Below, in pieces: positions 39,831-46,514 of a stretch of DNA of 46,514 bases (its first letter is position 1; each line of letters starts with the position of its first letter). Source of the stretch: Candidatus Gastranaerophilales bacterium (GTDB lineage: Bacteria; Cyanobacteriota; Vampirovibrionia; Gastranaerophilales; Gastranaerophilaceae); assembly GCA_944324455.1 (NCBI GenBank), contig CALUWJ010000015.1, positions 1 to 46,514 of the forward strand, read 5' to 3'. The translations under genes were made by a program, and so were the position numbers. A model generated the notes under the pieces. It was given only the letters and a program-made list of their open reading frames with translations. It was not told where the DNA came from and did no database searches.

Positions 39831-39859
39831 GCAGAAATGCAAGGCTTTTAAGCATATTT
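39831..39859 (+). terminator. Terminator at the end of the phage island
   Basis: CCTTGCA, loop GAAA, TGCAAGG flanked by AAAAG and CTTTT, 12 bases after the lysozyme stop. The right edge of the island is here. Confidence 0.8.
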
Positions 39860-39886
39860 AGTAAGTTTAGTTTATTAGAGGAGAGA

Positions 39887-40726
39887 TTATTTTAAATAGT
39901 TTATATATTTAACATCAAATTTTCCGTTAGTTCCCATATCATATAAAATTGTTCTTGTTGCAATTTCATTTAAAGGTTTTTTATATGGTCTATCTTCTTT
40001 TAAAGCACAATAAATATCTGCAACGGTTAACGATTGATTTTCATCCGTTCTTTTTACATTTTTGTCATAGTCATGGTGCTCAAGTGCAAATTGAGCAACT
40101 TTTGAATTTAATCTTGTGGTTTTTAAAATTTCATAGCTCAATCTGTTATGAAGTTCAACAATTTCTCTTTCCCTCATATTAAGACGGCCTGTTTTATTTA
40201 AAACTTCAGATGGTATAAAAACTTTTCCAATATCATGCAATAATGCAGCTTGGGTTAGATACACATAATTTTTTTCATTTATTGAATGACCTAAATTTCT
40301 ATATATTTTTTGAGCTTCATTAGCCGTTGGAATTAAATGAGATTTTACAATAGATAAAACATTATCAATATTATAATCCAGTGATAAATTATTATCTTTT
40401 AATATTTTTTCAATGTTAGGATTACGCATAATTGCTTCTTCAATAACCATAGGGTTAACATAGAGAGCTATGAATTTTTCAGGCTGTTTTAGTGCAAGTT
40501 CATTATCAAAAACTATACCTTGTGCTACTTTAGCTTCCGGAATAAATGCTCTTGGCAATAAACCTTTTTCATCAACTTTTGCAAAGGATTCAAATACATC
40601 TTTATTTAGATTCGTTCTTTTTAGTGCATTTACTCCAAAAGATAACCAAAAACCTCTTTTTTGAGATTTATTTTCAGAATTTACACTAATATTATTCACA
40701 CCAGATATGCGTTCTAAAAAACTCAT
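39887..40726 (-). CDS. HD-GYP-like protein
   Basis: A 279-residue protein. The HD signature HDIGK is at about residues 164-168 (LTQAALLHDIGKVFIPSEVL), followed by ELHNRLSYEILK, EHHDYDKN, and ADIYCALKEDRPYKKPL, in HD-GYP order. The GYP motif itself is replaced (HHDYDKN), so cyclic-di-GMP hydrolysis is uncertain. The first 60 residues contain SFGVNALKR, again close to the short motif seen in several proteins. Start ATG 40726 has only a weak GGGTG site; GTG 40732 is possible. Convergent to the phage island. Confidence 0.75.
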   Translation of the reverse strand: MSFLERISGVNNISVNSENKSQKRGFWLSFGVNALKRTNLNKDVFESFAKVDEKGLLPRAFIPEAKVAQGIVFDNELALKQPEKFIALYVNPMVIEEAIMRNPNIEKILKDNNLSLDYNIDNVLSIVKSHLIPTANEAQKIYRNLGHSINEKNYVYLTQAALLHDIGKVFIPSEVLNKTGRLNMREREIVELHNRLSYEILKTTRLNSKVAQFALEHHDYDKNVKRTDENQSLTVADIYCALKEDRPYKKPLNEIATRTILYDMGTNGKFDVKYINYLK

Positions 40727-40820
40727 ATTCACCCACTAATACTAAACACTTTCCTTATGATATATTAAAGTGTTTTTTTATTAACAAATTGCGCAATAGT
40801 ATATACTATATTAAGAAATA

Positions 40821-42131
40821 TTAAGAATTAGAATTATCATCGACACTCATAAGTCCCGAAAATTCGTTCTTTCCGGTTAATTTTTTTGTAATCCAAAATG
40901 CAGTTTTAGGAATTATAACCGCTAAGCCTAAAATACTCATAACTAATCCTGACGCAAGAAATACAGCATTTTTCATATTGGTTTTGCGTGTAACTTCCTT
41001 GATTAAATCAGAATTTATTTTTCCATCTTTAAATAATTGCTGATTAGGTTTTTGGGCTGTTTTTATTGAATTTAAAAATAAAACAACATTATCGCTAATT
41101 TCTTTTAAATCATCACTTTTTACAAAACGATTAATTTTTCCTGATTTACCGTAAGTTCCTTTATTGAAAATTTGACGAATTATTTCATTATTTGAAGTAA
41201 TATCAGCTAAAGTTTTTATATCATTTTTTTGTGCCATATTTTCAAACATTTCACTCAAGGTTTTTTCATCTGCATTTGATATAATATCAGCTATAATTGG
41301 TGGAATATTTGGAGTTTGGGTATATTTTCTCAATAATTTTTGAATATGCGATGCGCAGAAATTATAAAAATAAATGCTTCCGCCATCAATTACCAGATTT
41401 TCTATTCCTTCATATTTATTTCTTGATGTTCCGACACGCCCTGCTATCATGGGTATATCGGTTGCAATAAGTCTGAATGTATTATTATTTTCAACATTGA
41501 ATACAAATTTATTTATAATATCACCTTTAAATTTGATATCTTGTTGATTTTGTTGCGGCTTTTGTAATTCAGCCTCTTTTTTCATTTTTGCAAGTTTTCT
41601 TCTTGTTATAGCTTGGTTAATTTTAGGGAGCGCAATCCCCATGGCAAGACAATTTAAAATAACAGCTAAAATTGAATTAATTTGTTTTGCCCCTTTAACT
41701 TTTTTAATTAATGTTTCAGGGTCCATGCCTTTAAATTTGTCTTTATATTTAGCTAATTCAGATGTGTCCATATCTGTTATTTTTAATTTTCCAACTAAAA
41801 AATTAACCGAATCTTTAATTGCATCATTTCCTTCCTTAGGATTAGAGTAGTCGATATTCATCGGAATATTTAAAATATTTTCACATATTTTAGTGCCAAG
41901 CTCGTTAAATGCTCGAATTCCGAACATCCAAACAATTGCAGCCATGACTTCTTTTCTTAATTTTTCAGCACCTTCAATTATACCGCCTCTTTTATATCCG
42001 GCATAAGACCTGCCTACATCAGTCGGTATTTCTTCAATTAAAGTTCCGACAGGTAAATTTGGGTTATTAATCGTATGAACAATTTGAGGTATTTTTGTTG
42101 ATATGTTGTTAATTAGCAAAATAAAATCCAA
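40821..42131 (-). CDS. Unknown membrane protein with FKG motif
   Basis: A 436-residue protein, not recognised. It has a hydrophobic segment near residues 145-165 (INSILAVILNCLAMGIAL) and another near 400-420 (AVFLASGLVMSILGLAVII). Between them is a soluble region with DIKFKGDIINKFVF, then RVGTSRNKYEGIENLVIDGG and FYNFCASHI. The KFKG stretch echoes the N-terminal motif of other proteins in the window, here internal. The start would be a TTG with no ribosome site, so the N-terminus is uncertain. Confidence 0.55.
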   Translation of the reverse strand: MDFILLINNISTKIPQIVHTINNPNLPVGTLIEEIPTDVGRSYAGYKRGGIIEGAEKLRKEVMAAIVWMFGIRAFNELGTKICENILNIPMNIDYSNPKEGNDAIKDSVNFLVGKLKITDMDTSELAKYKDKFKGMDPETLIKKVKGAKQINSILAVILNCLAMGIALPKINQAITRRKLAKMKKEAELQKPQQNQQDIKFKGDIINKFVFNVENNNTFRLIATDIPMIAGRVGTSRNKYEGIENLVIDGGSIYFYNFCASHIQKLLRKYTQTPNIPPIIADIISNADEKTLSEMFENMAQKNDIKTLADITSNNEIIRQIFNKGTYGKSGKINRFVKSDDLKEISDNVVLFLNSIKTAQKPNQQLFKDGKINSDLIKEVTRKTNMKNAVFLASGLVMSILGLAVIIPKTAFWITKKLTGKNEFSGLMSVDDNSNS

Positions 42132-42182
42132 TTTATACTATCGGTTTTATAAAACAGCTAAATATTTTTTTTTGACAGAATG

Positions 42183-42851
42183 TTAAATATTTTTATTTTC
42201 GTACCCAGTCATTTCAGATATCTGTTTACACCATTGAGAAATAATTTCTTTTTCATCTAATTTATATGAAATTGGTGTACCTGATTGAATATGAACGGTC
42301 TGTTTTCTAAATGGCTTCCAATTATATGTTTCAAGCCCTTCTATTGCAACAGGAACTATATCTATTTTATTTGTTTTGGCAAAATAGATAAAACCACCGT
42401 TTATATTTTCAATTGTTTTGTTTTTTCTGATTCCGCCTTGCGGGAAAATACAAAGATTATAATTTGCCTTAAAAACTTCTTTTACAGATTTAATTGTTGA
42501 TAACCCGACTTTTTCTCTATTTACTGCAAATCCGCCAAGGCGAAGTATGTTTCTTGTCACCCACCTTTGTGCCCAAGTATCAACTTTAAATAATTCTTGT
42601 TTTGCCATATAAGCCAATGGACGATTAGCAACATAATTTACTATAAAAACATCGATATAAGAAATATGATTAGCAGCAAAAATATAAGGTTTATTTTCCA
42701 AATTTTTATTACGTTTTAATTTAAAATCGTAAAACAAAAATCCAAATATTGGTAAAAACAAAATATACAATGCGTAATATTGATACAATCTTGTTAGGAT
42801 ATTAAAATCTTTTGCTTTTTTCTGCGCAAAATTAATGTTTTTAATATTCAT
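42183..42851 (-). CDS. PlsC-like 1-acyl-glycerol-3-phosphate acyltransferase (second of a pair)
   Basis: A 222-residue membrane acyltransferase that would convert lysophosphatidate to phosphatidate. Block I NHISYID (H-x4-D) is near residue 62, block II FAVNREKVGLS, block III FPQGGIRKN and block IV VPVAIEGLETY. An N-terminal hydrophobic segment includes LFLPIFGFLF. It begins one base after the stop of the next gene upstream, a paralogue. In block III, Gly-Gly replaces the more common Gly-Thr. Confidence 0.85.
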   Translation of the reverse strand: MNIKNINFAQKKAKDFNILTRLYQYYALYILFLPIFGFLFYDFKLKRNKNLENKPYIFAANHISYIDVFIVNYVANRPLAYMAKQELFKVDTWAQRWVTRNILRLGGFAVNREKVGLSTIKSVKEVFKANYNLCIFPQGGIRKNKTIENINGGFIYFAKTNKIDIVPVAIEGLETYNWKPFRKQTVHIQSGTPISYKLDEKEIISQWCKQISEMTGYENKNI

Positions 42852-42852
42852 A

Positions 42853-43485
42853 TTATTTACTTCCCTCGGATAAATCTGCCACTGCCTTGCTCCATAGAGC
42901 CATCATTTCTTCAATATTGTTATTATATGGTATTGGTTTTCCAATTCTGATTTTCATTTTACCTCTAAAGGCTTTTCTGTTTTCCTTTGCAATTCCAGTT
43001 ATTGCAACAGGCAAAATATCACATTTTAATGTTTTTGCAAAGCTTGCAAATCCTTTATTAATATTTTCTAAACTTCCCTCTTTATCTCTTGTACCTTGAG
43101 GGAAAATTCCCAAAACCCAGTTTGTTTGTTTTAAACTCAATACTGTTTTTATGGTAGAAACAGAAAGCTTAGCTCTATCAACCGCAAAAGCACCTAAAAC
43201 ATTCAAAAAGAAGCGTGCAATTTTATTTTTAAAAAGTTCTACTTTTGCCATATATGCAATATGTCTTTGTGTGGCATGGATTATCAAAAAAGGATCTATT
43301 GCACTAACATGGTTTGATGCTACTATAAAAAAACCTTTTTTAGGCACATTCTCTCTGCCTTCTACCTTTAAATTGAACACAAGCTTGTAGTATGTAGCAT
43401 AAACAAGCGTGCAAGTTATCCACTGAAAAATTCCTCTAAAAACATTATATTCTTTTGCGCTTCGTTTTTGATAATTTCGACTCAT
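42853..43485 (-). CDS. plsC: PlsC-like 1-acyl-glycerol-3-phosphate acyltransferase (first of a pair)
   Basis: A 210-residue acyltransferase. Block I NHVSAIDPF, block II GAFAVDRAKLS, block III FPQGTRDKEGS and block IV LPVAITGIAK are all canonical, more so than in the gene that follows, so this is the better candidate for the housekeeping PlsC. The tandem pair may differ in acyl-chain or backbone preference. Divergent from the skp gene; the start at 43485 has no clear ribosome site. Confidence 0.88.
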   Translation of the reverse strand: MSRNYQKRSAKEYNVFRGIFQWITCTLVYATYYKLVFNLKVEGRENVPKKGFFIVASNHVSAIDPFLIIHATQRHIAYMAKVELFKNKIARFFLNVLGAFAVDRAKLSVSTIKTVLSLKQTNWVLGIFPQGTRDKEGSLENINKGFASFAKTLKCDILPVAITGIAKENRKAFRGKMKIRIGKPIPYNNNIEEMMALWSKAVADLSEGSK

Positions 43486-43568
43486 TTTTCTGTTCCCAAA
43501 AGTCTTATGATAAAATTATACTAAATAATAAAAAATATGATATAATTTTTAAAAATACAGGAGGAAAT

Positions 43569-44018
43569 ATGAAAAGATTTTTAACACTTTCAATTATACT
43601 TGCTTCTTTTGGCATTACAGCAGCCAATGCAGAAGTAATAGGAGTTGTAGATTTTGATAAAGTTGTTGATAATTACACAAAAGTTAGAACAGTAAGCAAT
43701 GAAATTTCTGATAAATACGCTGAAATTCAACGTTACAGCCTTGATAAAGAAAGAGAATATAAAAAACTTTCTACACCGATTGAACGTAAAAATTTTGAAG
43801 AAGCCACAGCTCGCGAACTATCCAAAAAACAAGATGCTTATTTAAGATTAAAAGAGAAAAAAGAAGCTGAAATCGATACAGCTATTAAAAATGCAATAAA
43901 ACAAGTTGCAATATCAAACAAAATAGATACAGTTGTTGAAAAAACAGTTGTATTCTTTGGCGGAATTGATATAACCGATAAAGTTGTAAAAACACTTAAT
44001 TCGCCTGCAACTAAATAA
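43569..44018 (+). CDS. Skp/OmpH-family periplasmic chaperone
   Basis: A 149-residue protein from ATG 43569 with a strong AGGAGG site; the longer upstream frame is rejected. Signal peptide MKRFLTLSIILASF, ending in ITAANA (cleavage after about residue 21), then EVIGVVDFDKVVDNY, typical of Skp. A long Lys/Glu coiled coil follows (about 45-110) and the conserved IDTVVEKTVVFFGGIDIT. It would guard outer-membrane proteins in the periplasm, supporting a diderm envelope. No bamA or lpxD adjacent. Confidence 0.9.
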   Translation: MKRFLTLSIILASFGITAANAEVIGVVDFDKVVDNYTKVRTVSNEISDKYAEIQRYSLDKEREYKKLSTPIERKNFEEATARELSKKQDAYLRLKEKKEAEIDTAIKNAIKQVAISNKIDTVVEKTVVFFGGIDITDKVVKTLNSPATK

Positions 44019-44033
44019 ATTTTAAAAAAGTTC

Positions 44034-44061
44034 TTTACATAATATTTTTTTAGTGTATTAT
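44034..44061 (+). promoter_or_regulatory. Promoter of tRNA-Ser
   Basis: TTTACA (44034-44039), a 16-base spacer and TATTAT (44056-44061), 15 bases before the tRNA. Confidence 0.6.
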
Positions 44062-44076
44062 AGTAAGGTAACTTTC

Positions 44077-44166
44077 GGAGGATTGCCGGAGTGGTTGATC
44101 GGAGCGGTCTTGAAAACCGTCGGGCATGCGAGTGTCCCCTGGGTTCGAATCCCAGATCCTCCTCCA
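44077..44166 (+). tRNA. tRNA-Ser(UGA)
   Basis: Acceptor GGAGGAT/ATCCTCC, anticodon stem and loop CGGTC-TTGAAAA-CCG with TGA, a long class II variable arm (around GGGCATGCGAGTGTCCC), T arm CTGGG-TTCGAAT-CCCAG, and encoded CCA. The discriminator base reads T, unusual for tRNA-Ser (usually G). Confidence 0.95.
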
Positions 44167-44170
44167 TTTT

Positions 44171-44200
44171 AAAAAGAGCCTTTTAAAGGGCTCTTTTTTT
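44171..44200 (+). terminator. Terminator of tRNA-Ser
   Basis: AAAAAGAGCC pairs with GGCTCTTTTT, then further Ts; four bases after the CCA end. Confidence 0.9.
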
Positions 44201-44283
44201 ATGCCAATTTTTTAACTGTCAAAAAATAAAATTTACAAGCTTTATATAAATACAATCTATACAAACTTAATGAGGTTAAATAT

Positions 44284-44781
44284 ATGCAAATCAACAATAT
44301 AAATACTCAACCATCCTTTGGCATGGCAAGACTAACAAAAAAAGGCAGAACACTTGTAAATCAAACATATGGAAACATCCCTCATTTTATCGATAAAACA
44401 TTTTCTAAAAAAAATGAACTTGCAAGATTACTAAAATCAAACCCCGAGCAAGGAAAAATTTCTGACTTTTTTAAAGGCGGTATAAGTAATTACGCACTCA
44501 TAAATTCAAAATTTTATAAAAGCCAAATAGGCACAATATCAGGCAAACATCAAATTAAAAAATTTCTAAAAATTAAATCTTCAAAAAATCCTCAAAATTT
44601 AGCTGATACCGGATTAGAATTAAAAGATCAACTGCTTGCTTTTTTTGATAAAAATATAAGCAACGAACAAATTTCTGCAAAACAAGGAAAGAAAATTTTA
44701 ACATTAATCGAACCTTATGTAAAAATTGATGAATTTGCAAAAAGAAATACAATCGTTACAGATAAATTATTTTCAAAATAA
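44284..44781 (+). CDS. Hypothetical protein with N-terminal PSFGM motif
   Basis: A 165-residue basic, helical protein, not recognised. It starts MQINNINTQPSFGMARLTKKG: about a dozen polar residues, then SFG followed by M/A. This repeats the pattern of NINFRG at 18558. The C-terminal half is Lys-rich (HQIKKFLKIKSSKNPQ, KQGKKILTLIEPYVKID). No signal peptide or membrane segment. A weak GAGG site lies about 10 bases before ATG. Convergent to the XRE gene. Confidence 0.6.
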   Translation: MQINNINTQPSFGMARLTKKGRTLVNQTYGNIPHFIDKTFSKKNELARLLKSNPEQGKISDFFKGGISNYALINSKFYKSQIGTISGKHQIKKFLKIKSSKNPQNLADTGLELKDQLLAFFDKNISNEQISAKQGKKILTLIEPYVKIDEFAKRNTIVTDKLFSK

Positions 44782-44785
44782 GATA

Positions 44786-45097
44786 TTATAATAAATCAAT
44801 CATTGCGTTAATTCGTATTAATTTATCCAGTGTGCAATTATCTAATTTATAATTTATTAGATTTTTAATTTCAGCTAAATTTTCTTGCGGATCAGCAAGA
44901 AGCAGGCGAATTGGTGAAATATTAAACACAGCACATATTTTATCAATTGTTTCGGCAGTTGGTAAATATCTGCTGTGTTCAATATTTCTATACCCTTGAA
45001 CACTCATGCTGATTTTTTCTGCGAATTGTTCTTGAGTAAGTTTGTTTGTAATTCTTAACCTTTTAATACCATTTGTAATTAATTCTTGATAACCCAT
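44786..45097 (-). CDS. XRE-family transcriptional regulator
   Basis: A 103-residue Cro/CI-type repressor. The helix-turn-helix is LTQEQFAEKISMSVQGYRNIE (residues about 19-39), followed by the usual third and fourth helices (LPTAETIDKICAVFNISPIRL). The C-terminus is a short helical dimerisation tail. It is divergent from the cysteine-rich prepilin gene, with a palindrome over that gene's -10, so it probably represses that gene. Confidence 0.88.
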   Translation of the reverse strand: MGYQELITNGIKRLRITNKLTQEQFAEKISMSVQGYRNIEHSRYLPTAETIDKICAVFNISPIRLLLADPQENLAEIKNLINYKLDNCTLDKLIRINAMIDLL

Positions 45098-45153
45098 AAT
45101 ATAATTTTTACTTATTTATTATCAAAATAAAACTAACTATATAGACAAGTAAC

Positions 45154-45171
45154 TATCATATATGATATAGT
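45154..45171 (+). promoter_or_regulatory. Extended -10 overlapped by a 14-base palindrome (candidate XRE operator)
   Basis: TATCATATATGATA (45154-45167) is a perfect palindrome. It overlaps TGATATAGT (45163-45171), an extended -10 element. A repressor bound here would block the promoter of the cysteine-rich gene. Transcription would start near 45178, just after the ATG at 45176, so translation must begin further down. Confidence 0.5.
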
Positions 45172-45205
45172 TTTTATGAAAAATTATAGAATGGATGTCA
45201 AAATT

Positions 45206-46327
45206 ATGAAAAAAGGTTTTTCTTTAGTTGAATTATTAATCAGCTTAGTTGTGATTAGTTGTATCGCAGCAGCATTCACGCCAATTATTACAAAGAAGTT
45301 TTCAAGTGGTGTTTTTGGGGGAAGTGGAGGTTCAAGCGGTTGGAGTGATGAATGTAAGGATATTTCACCTAGTTGTAAGCTTTGCTATAAAGATAATTGT
45401 ATTATGTGTTCTATTGAATCATGTCCATCTGGTCAATATAGAAATTTAGCTAAATGTAAATGTATAGATTGTTCTATTGATTATGGGACTGATTGTTTAA
45501 CATGTAGTAGTGACGGATGTTTAAGTTGTAAAGATGGTAAATTTCCTAATGGAAATACATGTACTAATTGTGATACAAAATATCCTAATTGTGCTACATG
45601 TGATGAAACAAAATGTAAAACATGTAAGACTAATTATAAACTAGTTAATGGTGAATGTGTTCCAGATTGTACAACATTATTTAGTTCAGCATGTACAGCA
45701 TGTGATATTAATAATTGTACAACTTGTACTAGTGGATATGATTTAATTAATGGTCGATGTGTAGCTAATTGCCCAACAAAGTTTGGAGACGCTTGTACTA
45801 CTTGTACAGATACTGCTTGTACAGGATGTAAGAGCGGGTATAAATTAAGCGGAAAAAATTGTGTACCTGATTGTAATGCTTTATTTGGAGCTAATTGCAA
45901 AAGTTGTACAGCTAGTGCATGTAGCGCTTGTAAGAGCGGGTATGGAGTAGTTAACAGCGGATGCATTGCATGTACAACATTTGATCCATATTGCCTAGAA
46001 TGTACTGGCTCAGGTTGCACAAGTTGTCAATATGGCTATAGCATTGTAGGCAACAAATGCAAAAATTGTTCAGAATTTGGAGAAGGCTGTGCAAGATGCT
46101 TTTCTTCAAGATGTATATCATGTAAGAAAGGATATTATTTATCTAAATACTCTGAACATTGTCAAAGTTGTGAAAATCGTTGGGATAACTGTTCCCGCTG
46201 CAACGAAGATGAATGCATATCATGTAAAAGCAGATATGTAAAAAGAGGAAATAGATGTGAATGCTGTAGACTTTGGAGAGATGGTGATTGCATAATGATT
46301 GACCCAAATTATTGTACCAGATATTAA
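45206..46327 (+). CDS. Prepilin-type cysteine-rich repeat surface protein
   Basis: I start at ATG 45206 because the promoter lies too close to the ATG at 45176 and because it gives a canonical prepilin leader, MKKGFSLVELLISLVV (cleavage before F). The 373-residue chain has the leader helix, a Gly/Ser linker, then about ten repeats of the form C-x2-C-x(4-6)-C-x2-C-x-SGY-x-L-x(2)-G-x-C. The repeat style resembles furin-like/variant-specific surface protein repeats of protists. It would be processed by a prepilin peptidase and displayed as a disulfide-linked rod. It shares repeats with the protein at 1-1899 but has no lectin-like module. Divergent from, and probably repressed by, the XRE regulator. 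Confidence 0.8.
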   Translation: MKKGFSLVELLISLVVISCIAAAFTPIITKKFSSGVFGGSGGSSGWSDECKDISPSCKLCYKDNCIMCSIESCPSGQYRNLAKCKCIDCSIDYGTDCLTCSSDGCLSCKDGKFPNGNTCTNCDTKYPNCATCDETKCKTCKTNYKLVNGECVPDCTTLFSSACTACDINNCTTCTSGYDLINGRCVANCPTKFGDACTTCTDTACTGCKSGYKLSGKNCVPDCNALFGANCKSCTASACSACKSGYGVVNSGCIACTTFDPYCLECTGSGCTSCQYGYSIVGNKCKNCSEFGEGCARCFSSRCISCKKGYYLSKYSEHCQSCENRWDNCSRCNEDECISCKSRYVKRGNRCECCRLWRDGDCIMIDPNYCTRY

Positions 46328-46362
46328 AATGTTTATGTTATTTTTTGTGTTTTGATATCTTT

Positions 46363-46389
46363 GCCTTTTAAGAAATTAAAAGGCTTTTT
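46363..46389 (+). terminator. Terminator of the cysteine-rich gene
   Basis: GCCTTTTAA, loop GAAA, TTAAAAGGC, then TTTTT. Confidence 0.92.
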
Positions 46390-46436
46390 CTTTTATTAAT
46401 TAAAATTGGATAAGTATACCTAACCAACATTTTATT

Positions 46437-46514
46437 ATGTTTTGCTTTAGCAAAACATATATAACTTGGGCGCAAGCCCAATAATTATGAGGCAGGCGGA
46501 AGAAAGCGTAAGCC
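46437..46514. repeat. Cluster of hairpins at the window edge (REP-like)
   Basis: A 9-10 bp hairpin (46437-46446 with 46449-46458) is followed by TTGGGC-GCAA-GCCCAA (46466-46481), then a GC-richer stretch cut off by the window end. No reading frame. It could be a repetitive extragenic element or the start of a structured RNA. Confidence 0.4.

Larger units (their letters stand above)
26155..39859 (+). mobile_element. Podovirus-type virion gene island without integrase or replication genes
   Basis: Twenty plus-strand genes, packed with short gaps or ATGA/TAATG overlaps, in standard short-tailed phage order: terminase pair, portal, scaffold, capsid, cement, internal virion protein, tail tubes A and B, gp13-like, fibre, lysis. 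No integrase, repressor, polymerase, primase or excisionase gene lies in or beside it, and I found no direct repeat of the tRNA-His end at the right border. All structural frames are open. Base composition and codon use resemble the host. It may be a stripped prophage, a part-island relying on loci elsewhere, or a domesticated particle (gene-transfer-agent-like). Confidence 0.85.

Noticed and set aside
1-46514. CRISPR array, insertion sequence or reverse transcriptase gene
   Set aside because: No regularly spaced repeats, transposase motifs or YxDD-containing frame were seen on either strand.

Overview
The window looks like a chromosomal segment of a non-photosynthetic relative of cyanobacteria, most likely a gut-type Gastranaerophilales (Melainabacteria/Vampirovibrionia). 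The DNA is very AT-rich with short intergenic gaps. Several lines of evidence point this way: an LdpA-type iron-sulfur protein, a family otherwise known from cyanobacteria; an envelope set (Skp/OmpH, two PlsC-like acyltransferases) that fits a two-membrane cell; a ruvX-DUF1292 pair; and several proteins that open with a short N[IF]xFxG-like motif. The taxon is an inference; no rRNA gene is present.

Layout. 1-2200: the 3' part of a large cysteine-rich surface protein with two copies of a lectin-fold-like module; one copy contains an adenine-poor stretch that looks like a variable region of a diversity-generating retroelement. An orphan prepilin leader follows. 2200-25000: mostly housekeeping genes: a SulP anion transporter and a CDF metal exporter (divergent, apparently leaderless), UDP-xylose synthesis (UXS plus UDP-glucose dehydrogenase), a GH13 glucan enzyme, NADP-type glutamate dehydrogenase, a SprA-like metalloprotease next to an M48-like pseudo-protease, NadA, LdpA, a double-length M16 peptidase, a DUF2229 activase-related protein, a ClpX-zinc-finger/unknown/ruvX/DUF1292 operon, CorA, and an effector-like protein with a glycine-rich hydrophobic stretch and a GNAT-like end.

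25000-25950: a compact non-coding-rich patch. It holds a previously unmarked 26-residue hydrophobic peptide with a convergent antisense RNA gene (promoter, hairpins, terminator all visible), arranged like the type I toxin-antitoxin par/Fst. It also holds an inverted repeat around that module, a 76-residue orphan protein, and tRNA-His. 26155-39860: a complete podovirus-type virion module (small and large terminase, portal, scaffold, capsid, cement, tail tubes, gp13- and gp14-like proteins, fibre, DUF1353, lysis genes) with no integrase, repressor or replication gene. This is either a stripped prophage or a domesticated particle such as a gene transfer agent. A secreted-protein gene sits in it on the opposite strand.

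39880-46514: an HD-GYP-like protein, an unknown membrane protein, two PlsC-like acyltransferases, Skp, tRNA-Ser(UGA), another short-motif protein, and an XRE regulator divergent from a second prepilin-type cysteine-rich protein with a palindrome over its promoter. The two ends of the window therefore carry related surface proteins built from CxxC repeats that resemble protozoan variant surface proteins in style. All functional calls come from reading motifs; no searches were run.
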